Source: Gnetum montanum
Taxonomy: Eukaryota; Streptophyta; Gnetopsida; Gnetales; Gnetaceae
Direction: 5' to 3'
Length of the DNA: 58,744 nucleotides
Assembly (NCBI GenBank): GCA_015680685.1
Contig: MNCI01013788.1
Span: 4,675 to 63,418 of the forward strand
The notes beneath the pieces are model-generated. The model was not told the DNA's origin, searched no databases, and was given only the letters and a program-made list of their open reading frames with translations. Positions 1 through 11,539 of the stretch are shown here, piece after piece; within the stretch, counting starts at the first letter, position 1, and each line of letters opens with the position of its first letter. The translations under genes were made by a program, and so were the position numbers.

Positions 1-385
1 TGGAACTAACTCTTTCTCTGGGAAAAATTAGGAGTAGATTGCGGAGTTGTGCTCAAATTTTTTTGCAAAATTTTATTTTTTACAAGTAGGTATTATAAGG
101 ACCGCGTAGACTAGGCAGTTGAACAAAATAGAAAATTTTCAAGAACTCACAGTACTTGGCAAAGTTGGCTGAATCTCTTTAAAGTAAGTCATTTGTAGGT
201 TACACGCAACGCAATCGTTACATTTCTCACAACCGCACGCCGCAACAGCACACACACATACTCACATTAACTACTGAGTCTATTTGGAGGTATCTGGGCC
301 TTGGTGTAGCCAGAGACCAGCAGGCACCTAAATCCTATTCGAGGACACTCGTTGGCGGTCGCGTCCCAAACGGTCGCCAACAATA
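1..385 (+). mobile_element. LTR-end / leader fragment of an LTR retrotransposon
   Basis: Bases 1-66 align at roughly three quarters identity, same orientation, with the last 65 bases of the window (58680-58744). Bases 295-385 resemble 23545-23690: both have a block running TGG-TGT-(T/A)GC then GA(A/C)CA then ACCTAAA and TATT(C/T)GA. Both then have a short inverted repeat (GTTGGCG...CGCCAAC here, ATTGG...CCAAT there) around the shared word CCCAAA. This reads as the 3' part of an LTR plus the start of an internal leader. No coding region is visible. The right junction with minus-strand RNase H coding lies near 385. Confidence 0.5.
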
Positions 386-894
386 AGTTGTATGGCTATC
401 GCTTGAACCTTTGTAGATGACTACACTACGTAGTGTAGGTCAAATTCTGCAATTATTACTTTCCACCTAGCTATCCTGTTACTTTCGTATATATTGTTTG
501 TAATGGCCCTGAGTATGTTATTTTTGCAAACAATGTTAACCTGGCTATTAAACAAATAGTGTCTCCATTCTTTGAGTGCAAATACTAAAGCAAGGTAATT
601 TTTTTCCACATCATTGTATTTTGCTTCATAAGTTATCAATGCATGACTCAGGAAGTAAATAGGAATTTCAGAGCCATCATCTCTCTTTTGACAGAGAAAA
701 GTAGCAATGGACATATCTGAAGTTGCAAGATAAATGTAAAAGGGCTTATCCCTTTGTGGTGGGTAAATGGTAGGAAGATGAACAAGCTTCTTTTTCAAGT
801 TGTTGAATGTCTCTTGGCATTGATTCATCCATTCAAAGTTAGCTCCTTTTTTAAGTAAGTGTTGCATTGGATGCAAGTTATTTTTCAACCTCAC
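385..894 (-). pseudogene. Ty3/gypsy (Tat-type) RNase H remnant
   Basis: This is the RNase H part of a gypsy pol polyprotein, the domain that degrades the RNA strand of the RNA/DNA hybrid during reverse transcription. The 157-codon open stretch 894-421 shows the family order: linker with FNNLKKKL, substrate strand PFYIYLATSD, then SHALITYEAKYNDVEKN and LALVFALKEWRHYL, ending in the WKVIIAEFDL block that precedes the C-terminal tail. The frame runs on past a stop to about 385, where a KVQAIA word matches the KGQAIAD tail typical of Tat elements. It continues downstream of the RT at 1030-1452 on the same strand. An archaeal-type RNase H and integrase would be expected to the left, but the element is cut at about 385. 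Confidence 0.85.
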
Positions 895-1500
895 AATAAA
901 TCTTCGTATGAACTATATCCTGGCTTGCAATCCACATAACTCTTTAAGGTTTGTAGGTGGTGCTAAGTTGATAATGGATTTGACTTTCTTCGAGTCTACA
1001 TGTATTCCTATTTCTGAGACTATGAAGCCTTACATGCATCTAGTTTTGACATTGAAGACACATTTTTTGGGATTGAGACAAAGGGCATACCTACGGCCAT
1101 GTTGAAGGACTAGGTTCAAGTCATTTGCATGATCAAGAGCTTTCTTCGATTTAACTACTATATCATCCACATAGTCATTTAGCCATTCCAAAAGATAGTC
1201 ACTAAAAATGTAAGTCATTGCCCGCTAGTATGTTGCTCCAACATTTTTTAGTCCAAAGGGCATCATTTTGTAACAAAACATTCTCCAAGGGGTCATGAAG
1301 GTAGAAGCAAGTTGATGTTCTAGTTTTATATGGATTTTATTGTATCCCAAGAATCCATAAATGAAGGATAATAAGGCATGGCTAGTTGTAGTATCGACCA
1401 GTTGGTCAATACTGGGAAATGGGAAATTGTCCTTAATGGTTTCTTTGTTCAAATCTCAAAAGTTTATATAGATTTGTATGCCTACAATTTTCTTGGGGAT
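895..1500 (-). pseudogene. Ty3/gypsy (Tat-type) reverse transcriptase remnant
   Basis: This is the reverse transcriptase core, split by stops and frameshifts. Reading leftwards: DNFPFPSIDQLVDTT, then HALLSFIYGFLGYNKIHI, TPWRMFCYKMMPFGLKNVGATY (1452-1225), then WLNDYVDDIVVKSK (1218-1030). The catalytic YVDD is intact at 1173-1162. The following LNPKKCVFNVK block is the usual palm-to-thumb motif. The aspartates survive but the frame does not, so the copy is dead. Best matched by Tat-clade elements because of the KNVGATYQ-type and VVKSK wording; assignment is from memory of the family. Confidence 0.85.
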
Positions 1501-1548
1501 GATCACAATGTTTGATACCCAATCCGCATAATCAACCGCCTAGATGAA

Positions 1549-2121
1549 TTAGTCTTGGTAAAGCTTGGTGATTTCATTACACATAGCTAATGAAATCTCT
1601 AGTTTAATTTTGTGAGCTTTTTGTTTGACTGCTCTAACATGTGAATCTATGATAATGTTGTGTTGTATTATGCATGGGTCTAAGCCCAACATATCTTCAT
1701 AAGACCATGCAAACACTTTGACATCATCATTTAGGACTTTAGAGATATTTTGTTGGACTTGTGGCTCCAGTAAAGAGCTAAGTTTCAATGTTCTCACCTC
1801 ACCTATACATGTGGTCATAGGAATTTCTATAAGTGGATCCTCAGTTACGTCACCAACCTCCAAGTCTAAGGCTTGGAATAGATGTTCTAGCTAGTCTAGT
1901 AATGTTTCTAAGGATGCTATGTTGGTGTTACAAGGAGGCAACTCAAATTCTACAAGCTCTATGTTCAAGCATCTCATCAATCTGCCGTGGGGTCCAGTTA
2001 AGATTAAAGGTGAATGGAGATCATCGTGTGTAGCCATTCCTAAGAAATCCTGCAAAATAGCCAACAAACAAAAGATATCAAGTGGCACCTGCCTAACATA
2101 GCAACATAAAGCGAAATGCAT
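1549..2121 (-). pseudogene. gypsy pol linker upstream of RT
   Basis: Two open stretches (1863-1549 and 2121-1891) precede the RT in the same orientation. The first contains KVFAWSYEDMLGLDP followed by I(I/V)QHNI, the conserved linker found just before RT in Tat and related gypsy elements. The second is a less conserved spacer with HSPLILTGPHGRLM. Protease and gag would be expected to the right on this strand but are not found; the sequence becomes repetitive non-coding DNA after about 2121, so the element is truncated there or interrupted. Confidence 0.7.
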
Positions 2122-2140
2122 GCAAAGTAATTATGCAATA

Positions 2141-2262
2141 TCTCAAAATTGCTAGTTTAAGGTCTTAGTAGACCATCACTGTGCCTATAGTATAAAGCAA
2201 ATTTCAAAATTGCCAATTTAAGGTAATAAAGGACCATCACTATGCCTACAATGTAAAGCCTT
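2141..2262. repeat. ~62-bp imperfect tandem duplication
   Basis: Two adjacent copies share TCAAAATTGC(T/C)A(G/A)TTTAAGGT, then GACCATCACT(G/A)TGCCTA and (T/G)TA(T/A)AAAGC. A similar TTTAGGCCTTAGTAGG word recurs at 15430-15520. Confidence 0.7.
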
Positions 2263-2299
2263 AAGTTAACCCCAAAGGCTTAAAATGAGGGGTTGAATC

Positions 2300-3700
2300 A
2301 AATATTTAAAAAAAATTAGGACATCTGTGTGCTATGCTGCATGCAACATGGGATGTCCTACATTACACGCAGGACATAGGATGTTCTATGTTACACACGG
2401 GACATGGGACATCCCGTGTTACATGTGGGACCTAGGATACCCTGAAAAAGTGACATGTCATGTAACCATGAAAGGTATAAATAGGGGTTTACCAATGGTA
2501 AACCTATCATTTTCACCAGCCAGTCCAGAGTGTAGCATAGTCCAGAGAAGAGAGCGTAGCACTTGCAGAGCATAACCAAAACTTGACAATAAGATAATGG
2601 TGCATAGACATGAGCATAGACACCAGGGTGTTGCAAATATGGATGAAGGGTAGTACACCTTGCAACATCTCCCTTGAGCATGCATTAAGGAATGGCAAGA
2701 GCCACTGTTTGCCCAGTAGGCCGCTACTCTGCCTTTTTTTGTGTTGCATTTAAATTTTTTAAACTGGAGGTGATCTACCAAGTGGGATTGTTGTGGCCAC
2801 AGTTTACCCTATGACCACTGTGCCTTGGTTTTGGTTGCTATGGCCACTACACCATGGTTGATGCCATTATGGCCATGGTCACTATCACAACCACTATGTT
2901 TTGGTCATTGTTGCTGCCATTGTGAATATCGCCATGGCTATTACACCATGGCCATGGCCACCATTACTACAGCCGGGAGCAATGCACCATTTTCTTCATT
3001 TTCCTCTTATTTTGCAAAATGAGGGTTTGAAGCATCCTATGCAACATATTGCATGTGGAGAGGGTTTTTTTTACTTCACATTTGCATGATGGATTTTTTT
3101 TGTTCCACATAGTGGAATAGGGCAAGGGCTTCGCAAGTGTCCCATGTTTGCCCTCAGGTCATGTTGTCCCTAATAGCATAACTGGTAGGCTAAAAATGTT
3201 TACGTGCTTGCATCACTACGCTTTCTATGAGTGTGATGCTTGCTACACTACATGGGACGTAGCCGCTACATTGTGCGGGACATAGCCGCTATGCTGTGGA
3301 GGGCATAGCCGCTACATTATGTGAGATGTAACTGTTATGTTGTGCATAGGGTTCCATTACTACACTACACAGAACACTATATTTGCTACACTATATAAAA
3401 ATTCATAAGGATAGGTCAAATACTTGAAAAAATTTTGGTTTGATTAATGATCCTACGATTGTGATGTTCCCTACAAGATTGCTATGTTTTATAGAAGATT
3501 GCTACACTGCATAAAAGTGTAACCAACACTTAGAGAATTTTTTCAAAAAAATTTCTTTCAAAAATTTCCCTTATTGTGAACTAATGTTTTTGTTGTGAAA
3601 TGTAGGGTTATGTTGAAGTTGATCTTGATCGTGGTTGAATTAGTAGAGGTTCTATGTTGTATAAGTGCCCCTATGTCTAATGTTCCCCCACCACATGCAA
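2300..3700 (+). mobile_element. Repeat-rich left flank, possibly a diverged 5' LTR and leader
   Basis: No coding region is supported here. Contents: short repeats around GGGACAT/GGATGT (2325-2460), a degenerate CCATGGC/CCACT-rich stretch (2790-2990), a 23-24 bp tandem repeat (3254-3350), a TATA-like CACTATATAAAAATTC near 3390, and a hairpin GCTACACT...AGTGTAAC at 3501-3524. The hairpin is followed by CAACACTTAGAGAATTTT. The same hairpin-plus-tail occurs at 9398-9455, on the far side of the spliced gene, which suggests that the two regions are diverged terminal repeats of one element. Confidence 0.35.
3254..3350. repeat. 23-24 bp minisatellite, four copies
   Basis: Four head-to-tail units vary around GGGACATAGCCGCTAC followed by A/CT(T/G)(G/A)TG. 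Units begin near 3254, 3277, 3301 and 3324 and decay towards the right. Confidence 0.75.
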
Positions 3701-3737
3701 AAGCTGGAAACTAGGCAGTCTGGTTCTGAGAGGGTGC

Positions 3738-6700
3738 ATGGAAATTCTTAGAATTCCTGCTTCATCACTTCAATGTAATGATATGGTCGCACTTGTCTGC
3801 TAAAGCAGCAGGCATCCTAAGTGAGACATTGTTGCCTAGAGCAAACCGAGGCATTCTCAAATTCATGATAGATAGATCTACTAAAGGGGAAGAGGTAGGG
3901 AGCTTAAGTTAATATCCAAAAGGCTTAAGACTCTTGTCTTGGATTTGGGTGATGCTAGAGTTCAAGTGTTATCATAAATATAACACGTTGTTCATTGCTC
4001 GCCATATGGGTACATTTTTTCAAAACCCACATGGAACCATCTACTGTGCTAGTAGGTGAGTCCTATTAATATGATCAAACATGTTATTTTTTTTTCTTGT
4101 ATGATTTAAAATTCTTATTATGTTTTATCAGTTGCTAGATTTTTGATCGACAATGATGATCTTCATGATAGAGAGGGGGCATTAGCCCTAGTTCAAAAGG
4201 CCCTTCAAGAGTTCTCCTTCGCTATGAACATGCATGCCAGTGTTATAGAGCAACTTGGGGCTGATTTTAAAACTTATCCAAGCAATTACTCTAAGTTCTA
4301 CATGAAGTGTGAGGAGCTTGGGTGGTTTGACGATGAAAGGACATCCCATCAAGTACCCACTGTAGAAGAAGTACTAGTGCAAATACCATCATTCCCCACA
4401 TCGTTCACATTGGGTGAGCTATATTATGTGCCACTTTTCATGTAATATGCATTAATTTAATTTTTTTATGTGGCTGATTTTATTCTTGGTTACTATAGTA
4501 GTAGCCAAATCTAAGGAGGTTACAGTAATTACCTTTGCATGTAATGAGGCTAATCTCCTTTTTAAGTATGGTGAGGTTGATGAATCACAATGTTGGTTAT
4601 GTAGTGGAGCTCCAGCAATGATTTTTGAGAAGGTTCAGGAGGTTAGGCTCATAGATCTCTTTTTGGCCATAAACCCAGGCATCCTAGCTGTGGAAATGAT
4701 TACCCTTCTTGATTCTTTCATACAAAGTGCCAACCACTTTCACACATGAGTTCATAACATGTGAGTGGTGTTTGAGATCATCAATAGTCTTTTCCAATAT
4801 CTCTTTGGTGTCCCTTCTGATGGTTTATCCATGGGAGAAAAGGCTAGTAAGTATGTAAACCATCGAGGAGGCATAGAAGAATGGTTAGGGACTAACAAGG
4901 ATTGCAAAGGTATTTATATGAAAAAGGTTAAATTGGAGGTAGCCCAAAAATTTACCTTGTCTTCCAAGCTCATGCCTTTCCCAAGTTGCTCTCCCAAGGA
5001 AAAATTCTTGGGGTAGAGCAAGCTATATTATGAGAGAAGTAATGGAAGAGGGGACATGATATAATTGGGTTGTCTTTTAGAAGGCCTATGGGCTGAAATG
5101 ACTAGGCTACATGGCAAACTTGATACATGTTTCCATGTGCACTTTGCCTTTTTCATTGCTTGTTTGCAAGGGTTTGTCGAATTTTTGGTGGTCTAGGAGA
5201 ATGGGATATGGGTGATATAGGATCATAACCAAATATTCAAACCATGGATCTACCATGTATTCTGCACCACCCGATCTCAAGACCCTCTGAAAGCTATTGG
5301 GGAGTCCTTTTCAATGATGACCAAGGATTGGGAGGGATCATCCTTTCATGCATGTAATAGCTTTGGAGAGGCTGCCCCCACCAACATGGGCAACATAGTG
5401 AGGGGAGCACACCTCATTGTAGAAACAATAAAGTTAAAGTTGCAGATTAAGAAGCCTCGTCCTGTAGAGGAGCTCTCACATGTGAGCGAAGGAAGGGACA
5501 AAAGGCTACAGATTAGACTTTGTAATGTGCAATCTAAGCTCGTTGGTGAGTATCCCTTAGCTAGTTTATTTGCTGCCTTATTTTCCCTTTTTTAGTTGCA
5601 TATCTTTATTGGACTAGTACCCTAATCTTGGCTTGTGCTTGGCAGATGAGGAAGAGGCTTCGACTCCTAAAGAAGAGGCCCCTACTGTAGAAGAGGAGGC
5701 CCCCGCTACTGAGGAGGAGGCTTCTACTACTGAGGAGGAGGCTCCTACTATAGAGGAGGGGGCCCCTATTTTAGAGGATCCTTTTGTAGATAGTGTCCCA
5801 CAACCTAAGGGACATATGATAGTAAAGGAAGCTGCCACACTCTTAAGGCAGCTTGAAGAAGAGGGGCTGCATTTTGAGGATGGTGAGTTTGCTGATTTGT
5901 TTGACAGTGTGCCGATGGGCGACACATCCCCCTCCCCCTGACTCTCACCCCTAAGGGTTTGATAGGTAGGAGCTTTGGACTATAGTTTATGTTATCCTCT
6001 CATTTTTCCTCTCCTCTTCACAATGCTAACATGCTTTATTGTGCAACGGGTACTACTTCTATCAAGGGCCCTAAGTCTTCATCTACTTTCTACCTAGAGC
6101 CATGGGTGAAAACTCCAGATAATTTTGCCTTTGTGGAAGGCATAGTAGATTACATGATTGACCACCTAAAGCAAATTGACCGTGAGATAGGTGCACTTGG
6201 GCTATGACATTTTCTTTTTTATGTTGTTCCATCTTTGCTACCATCCCATGACTAACACTCCCCTATTTTTGGTATGACAACTTCACGACTTAAATGGGAC
6301 CCAAAATAAGCAGTTGAAGTCGAAGTTGTACTTGAACTCCCTCTAGAGGTAATATAGGTCCCTCTTCATATATATGATGAGGCAAGCAGATGTGCGCTAC
6401 ACTTGGCACGATCACTATGGGAGTGTAGACATGTCAATGAAGACCTCTGGAAATAAATTTAGAAACTTGAGAAGGAAAAAGAAAATCATGTAGCTGAGCT
6501 AGAATACTTGCAATCATGAAATGAATTCCTAATGACTCATGAGAATTTCGATGGTAGTTGGTGTATGGCTGTAATTGATTACACTAGATATTGGTCGACT
6601 ATACAAGGCAAAAATGAGGCCATGCACGAAGTAAATTGAACAACATCTACAAATGGATCTCTTGGCACTAAAGAATCAAGATTGGAAAGATTATAGTGCC

Positions 6701-7045
6701 AAGGTATATGAATGGGGGCAGGCACAAAAGAATTAAAAACACATGTATAAAATGGAATGTGTTGCTTATCACCAAAAGTATAGAGATGCATCTATAGAAT
6801 GGCATGGTCATGAGCTATTTCTTGATGTGATTGGTGCTACCTGGGCCTATGATAAATTCATGAAGCATTTAGTGGTTAGTGAATCTATTGAGAGGGAAAT
6901 GACCATGCCTTCTAGGAAGGCCACCTCTGCTACCTTTTCTCCAAGGCCACCCACATGGATGACTATGGAGAAAGAAAACCTTTTAGCAAGTGTTGATTTG
7001 GGAGAAGAATATTGGACAAATTTAACTGAGAAAGAAATCCTCTAG
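3738..7045 (+). pseudogene. Multi-exon, stop-interrupted gene of unknown function
   Basis: I do not recognise this gene. Four exon blocks can be chained. Exon a ends at 4055 and reads back through KCYHKYNTLFIARHMGTFF. Intron 4056-4138 (GTGAGT...CTAG) leads to exon b, 4139-4413. Intron 4414-4498 (GTGAGC...ATAG) leads to exon c, 4499-5545, one long frame with a few stops. Intron 5546-5645 (GTGAGT...GCAG) leads to exon d from 5646. With these boundaries all three introns join exons in frame (2+1, 1+2 and 1+2 bases). Exon d is an acidic tandem repeat (units like EEEAPT, about seven copies). A further frame from about 6030 to 6640, then 6743-7045, includes a coiled-coil-like stretch KLEKEKENHVAELEYLQ. 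Both flanks are retrotransposon-like, so it may be an accessory ORF of an LTR element or a captured host gene. Scattered stops (first at about 3903, others in exon c) make it a pseudogene. Confidence 0.6.
5646..5850 (+). repeat. Acidic hexapeptide repeat within the unknown gene
   Basis: Codons of exon d repeat as GAGGAGGC(C/T)CCTACT-like 18-mers, giving EEEA(S/P)T-type units. The opposite strand reads as a Ser/Ala-rich open frame, which is a shadow. Confidence 0.7.
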
Positions 7046-7049
7046 CACT

Positions 7050-9350
7050 TGGTGTCTAGCCTTCGTTGATGGTGGAATTGGTATAGAAGAGGTAATGGAA
7101 ATAGGGCTTATATGTGGTTACGATGTAGGCATGGTATGTACATATGGTAGCATAGGCATTACAGACATTGGTTGTGCAACTTGAATGGATTATAAAGGGA
7201 TGATAAAGGGAAACAAAGCCAAAGACCCTACATGTTGCTGTGTTGATAGCATTTGGTGGCTACCCACCACCAAGGAAGGTTTGGATTGTAAAAGTATTGT
7301 AGATATCACCAAAGAGGCAAAGGACTATAACTAGTGCAAAAATAACATAGAAGTGGTCTCTGAAGTTGTGGTGTAAAGTAGGCCACCACCTTCGGAATGG
7401 AACTCAAATTCCTCTTGTCGATCATGAAGGGGTTCCTCATTGTGAAACACTGTGTCTCACTCTTTTGGCCCACTCAGTAGAATATGTTGATTCAACATCC
7501 ATTGAAACATCTCAGTGAGTGGTATGATGGCATTAGGAGTAGGAAGGAACTCCCTCCCATTCTAGTGAAAGATTTCAAAGTTACACTTTTCTTCGAATTC
7601 TTGATAGTCTAGCAATAGGCCCACTTGATCCTTACACATAAGAAGTTATATCACTCTTCATCATGAGCCATGCATTCGGGCAATTAATGTTGTAGTCAAA
7701 GAGACTACTGTGGTATCTACACTGGCTAGGTGGTTGCTCAAAATCCATCAAATGTTGCAAGGGATGAGCTATTCCCAAGCTCAAGGTGGTCATTGAGGTG
7801 GTAGGCAAGTTCATTTTTTACTATGTCAAAAAGGATGTAAGAATCAAAGATACTTATGAGAAATGGTGAAATATAGTGAATTTTGAGCTAAAACACTTAA
7901 ATAGATAAGCTACATAGAAAATAGTCCAAAAATTGAAAAGTTTGGAAACATTGGAAAAGTAGTGGTTTATGTTGCTACGCTAGGTAGGACTATCATGCTA
8001 ACAGAGTTGTTATGCTATACGTGTCATGCCACATGGAACATAGAGATCTTGGTGCAATACGCCATTTTGGGCTTTTTGTCTTGTAGGTTCCAGGGAAACC
8101 ATCAACTAGGATCCAACCATACCAACCGAAATGTGAACAACCCATGCACTAGCCTATGATCCAACTACTACTGTAGCAGGTCCACAGGGGTGTTACGTTT
8201 ACACTAGCAAGGAGGTACAAAAGGCACGCAGGACTACCCATCAGGCATAGAAGGGACACAGAGGTTCAAGCCCTTCTTCTAGTGCCAAAAAATTGTAGTA
8301 TCTAAAAACATCAGTGGCTAGAACACTGAGAGGTTGTTAAGTGCACAACCTAACCCCAAGTTTGCTAGAGGGCCATGCTGAAAAGGATGGAAGCGGGGCA
8401 TCCTAAATGGTCTATTCAATCAGGTAGGGACTTACATGGTGTCCAATAACCATTTGTGAATAATGATTTTAAAGCGTTATATATAGCAGTTTGGAATAAG
8501 TAGAAATGCAATATGCATAACAATGGGAGAGTATTAACGTGCATGTATTATAGCAATAGAAATAAATAGGTATGCTAATAGTTTAAAGTATGTGCTATAG
8601 AAAAATAATGAAATGAGAATGCAAGTGAGGAAATTCACTGCCCCAATATTGGGGGATGTGACTTTTGATTGAATGATGTGTACAATTGGCATGTAACGTA
8701 GACAAGAACAGCTGGGCAACGAGGCAATATGGTTACAATCTCTAGAGTGCTACAGATGTGGTGTTGGTAGACATGAAGAAGTTGATGCTTGCTAGACTAA
8801 GAGTTGCTACGTTGTGCATGTGCAAGTGTCATGCTCAAGTGCAAGAGTGGAACAAATATTTGGGAGATTCTAATGCTAAGATTTTTCACTCATCAATGTT
8901 TTGCTTGCCAATCTTTTGCCAAAGCTAACTACAAAATCCAACCCTTAGAATGTCGATTACTAAGGTATTTATAGAGCCAAGGTTGAGGGGAGACGTGGTT
9001 TGGACGCCATGTGTCCTGGGTCCCACATAGCATGAAAGTGGATGTGTCATGCTAATGTGCTACGCTGTGGTGCTACTCTTGGTAGGACAAGAATAGGGAT
9101 TGAAAATTTACCAAACTATGACCATATTTCTTAAACTGCATATGCCTAGACTTGAAAAACTACCATGTTTTTACAAAATGCCCAAAACAAATGCAAATTG
9201 GAGCCTATGCTCTAGGACTACATCTTCCCTCCTTTTTCGAGTAGGGTCAAGTGTAAGGACAACTTCAAGGACCAATCAGGGGTGCAAAAATAAAAAAATT
9301 TACTCACTTTGGCCACTAGAGAGATGCTAGAGTAGGAATAAAGGTCGATG
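7050..9350. other. No gene recognised; decayed non-coding DNA
   Basis: No frame longer than about 75 codons looks like a known family. Up to about 7880 there are weakly open plus-strand stretches that may be the decayed 3' end of the unknown gene. From about 7960 words such as TGCTACG(C/T)T(A/G)TG and TGCTATAC recur, resembling the 2.3-3.6 kb flank. I see no RNA gene. Confidence 0.4.
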
Positions 9351-9394
9351 ATGAGCTTTGGATACTTTTGGAAGGCATTCAAAGAAGTTTTCCA

Positions 9395-10310
9395 AGTGCT
9401 ACACTATCCACATTGCCCAATGTAATGAAGTGTAGCGTGAACACTTAGAAAACTTTGTATTTTTTGCCTACTACACTATCTATGCTGCATAGCATAGGAG
9501 AGCATAGCACTCATTTTCCATGAATTCTGTCCAAAAGAACTGAAGACATCACTTTGAGATTCAGCAAGGCAAGCAACTTCAGCAACTAGAAAGTACATCT
9601 TTCATGTTGAGAGAGCCTGATATCCCCTAGTTTCATTCTGAGAAACTTTCAGCACTAGCACCTCCACTATGCTGCATAATGTAGCATAGCGTAACACCTA
9701 ATTTTGAACAAATTTTAACCCAACTCGCAATGCTTTTCCATGGGACTTTGAATATGCTCTAAGGAAAAGTCAGGACGAGCAACCTTAAAGGTTGAAGAAT
9801 TTCCAACTACACCTTCTATGTCTAGTTCAACACTTAAGAAAATTTTAGCCCCACATGGCCTGCTACATTGTCTACGGTGTGCAATGTAGCAAAGCATAAT
9901 AGGTCCAAACATAGAAAATTTGCCAAACTATTTCATCCATCTTAAACACTTTTGATAACTCCTAGCCTTGGATCGGGGTGGACTAGCAACTGCGACATGT
10001 GTCAAGCTAGGAAAGCTAGAGAGCATAGAAAAATTGATGATCCGGAAGATAGAAAATTTCTTGAATTGTTTATTCCACCCTCAATGTTCCTTTAGTGAAA
10101 ATTGGCCTTGAAAATGGATGTTGCGCTGGCTGTGCTGAAGAGTGTAGCAAACAAGCTTAGAAAAATCTTTGTAGATGTTAGGACTTCCAAGGTGCCATGT
10201 TGTCTGCATAGCCCAACGTGACACCACACTTGGAGAAATTTTGGTTATGTCTCAATACTCGAACAAATCTGATGCTGAGTCACGAGAGCCCAAAATTAAT
10301 GGTGTTTCAA
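9395..10310 (+). repeat. Degenerate repeat array with recurring hairpins
   Basis: Hairpins recur: GCTACACT (9398-9405) with AGTGTAGC (9429-9436), enclosing ACATT/AATGT; CTATGCT (9480-9486) with AGCATAG (9491-9497); CTATGCT (9667-9673) with AGCATAG (9683-9689); TGCTACATTG (9861-9870) with CAATGTAGCA (9882-9891), ten perfect pairs. Several are followed by ACACTTAGAAAA(A/C)TTT-like tails. Spacing is roughly 72, 190 and 195 bp, with weaker copies near 10125 and 10197. Probably part of a degenerate LTR paired with 2.3-3.6 kb. Confidence 0.6.
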
Positions 10311-10849
10311 TCACTTGTGACATATGTTAAAAAAAAGTAAAGTAGGGTAAGGATTAGTAAGAAAAATGGCATTTCAACCTCACATTCTTTGGATCTACTT
10401 CATCTAGACTTGGTACGACCTTCCCAAATGTTGAGCTTGAAAGAAAAATATATTATGTCATAATTGAGGATTATTTTTCTTAGTTCACTTAGGTTGCATT
10501 TATAACACATAAATATGAAGCTTTTGATTTTTTTTTTAAAGATTTGTAATAAGTTGAAAAATGAAAAAGGATATGCAATCAAGATGATCAAAAGTGACCA
10601 TGAAGGAGAATTTGAAAATACAAAATTTAAAGAGTAAAGAAACATTTATAAAATACATCATTAGTTTTCAACAAAGGATACCATAACAAAATGGAGTCAC
10701 AAAGCATAAGAAATGCTAACTAAATAAAATGAATAAAATCATGTTAAAACACAAAAATGTTTCATATTAGTTTTGGACTGAAGCTATTAATACAACATGT
10801 TATCCTTCAGAAAAACATTCTGGTAAGATAATTTACATCTAATATTTTT

Positions 10850-11100
10850 TATGATATTTAATTTGGTAACAAGACCATGATAAGTTTTTTTTCATGTTTT
10901 TGGAGCTAAATTCTATATTCTCAATGAAAATGATGTCTTAACAAAATTCAAACCAAAGGTTGATGAAGATATATTTTTGGATTACTCAATAGTAAGTAGG
11001 GCTTATAGAGTTTTTAACCAAGCAAATCTTACTATAGAAAAATTCCTAAATGTTATAGACAAAATATTTTTTTAGTGCACAAGAGGATGATGAAGAGGTT
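10850..11100 (+). pseudogene. Ty1/copia integrase C-terminal region remnant
   Basis: A decayed frame contains KFKPKVDEDIFLDYS followed by SRAYRVFNQANLTIE. This matches the conserved copia segment after the integrase core (KFD-K-DEGIFLGYS, then KAYRVFN). It lies about 450 bp upstream of the copia RT on the same strand, as in a normal copia pol. Residue choices are clear, but flanking stops show that it is not functional. Confidence 0.75.
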
Positions 11101-11539
11101 GTGATCAAAAGAGATACATAACTAACCTAGGACACATTCAAGGAAGAATCTAAAAGTGAAAAAGAGGATGATTAAGAAAAAGATCAAAAGTCCAGAGTAA
11201 GAAAATCACACTCTATTAGTAATATAATTGAATAACCTCATGAAGGAGTGAAGAAAAAAAGTAAAATAAAATAACTATGTCTTGACACTACCAACATCTT
11301 ACAAGTTGAACTACAAAACTTTAAAGAAATAAAGCAAGAAGAAGGGTGACTCTTGACTATGTAAGAAAAGCTTAATTAGTTTTTCAAGATTGATATTTAA
11401 GAACTTCTTTCCAAGCCCAACAATAAATCCATCACTAGAGAAAAATGTGTATTTTGAAATAAAACTAGAAAATTAGGATTCATTATCATGAACAAAGCAC
11501 ATATTATGTCCAAAGCTTACAATTAATAGGAGGGGATTG

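Noticed and set aside
421-438. 18-bp perfect palindrome CTACACTACGTAGTGTAG near the edge of the first gypsy remnant
   Set aside because: It lies within RNase H coding (DLHYVV) that continues to about 385, so it is not at the junction and is probably chance.
5614-5925. Ser/Ala/Gly-rich minus-strand frame
   Set aside because: Mirror of the acidic repeat exon on the plus strand, which has splice and frame support.
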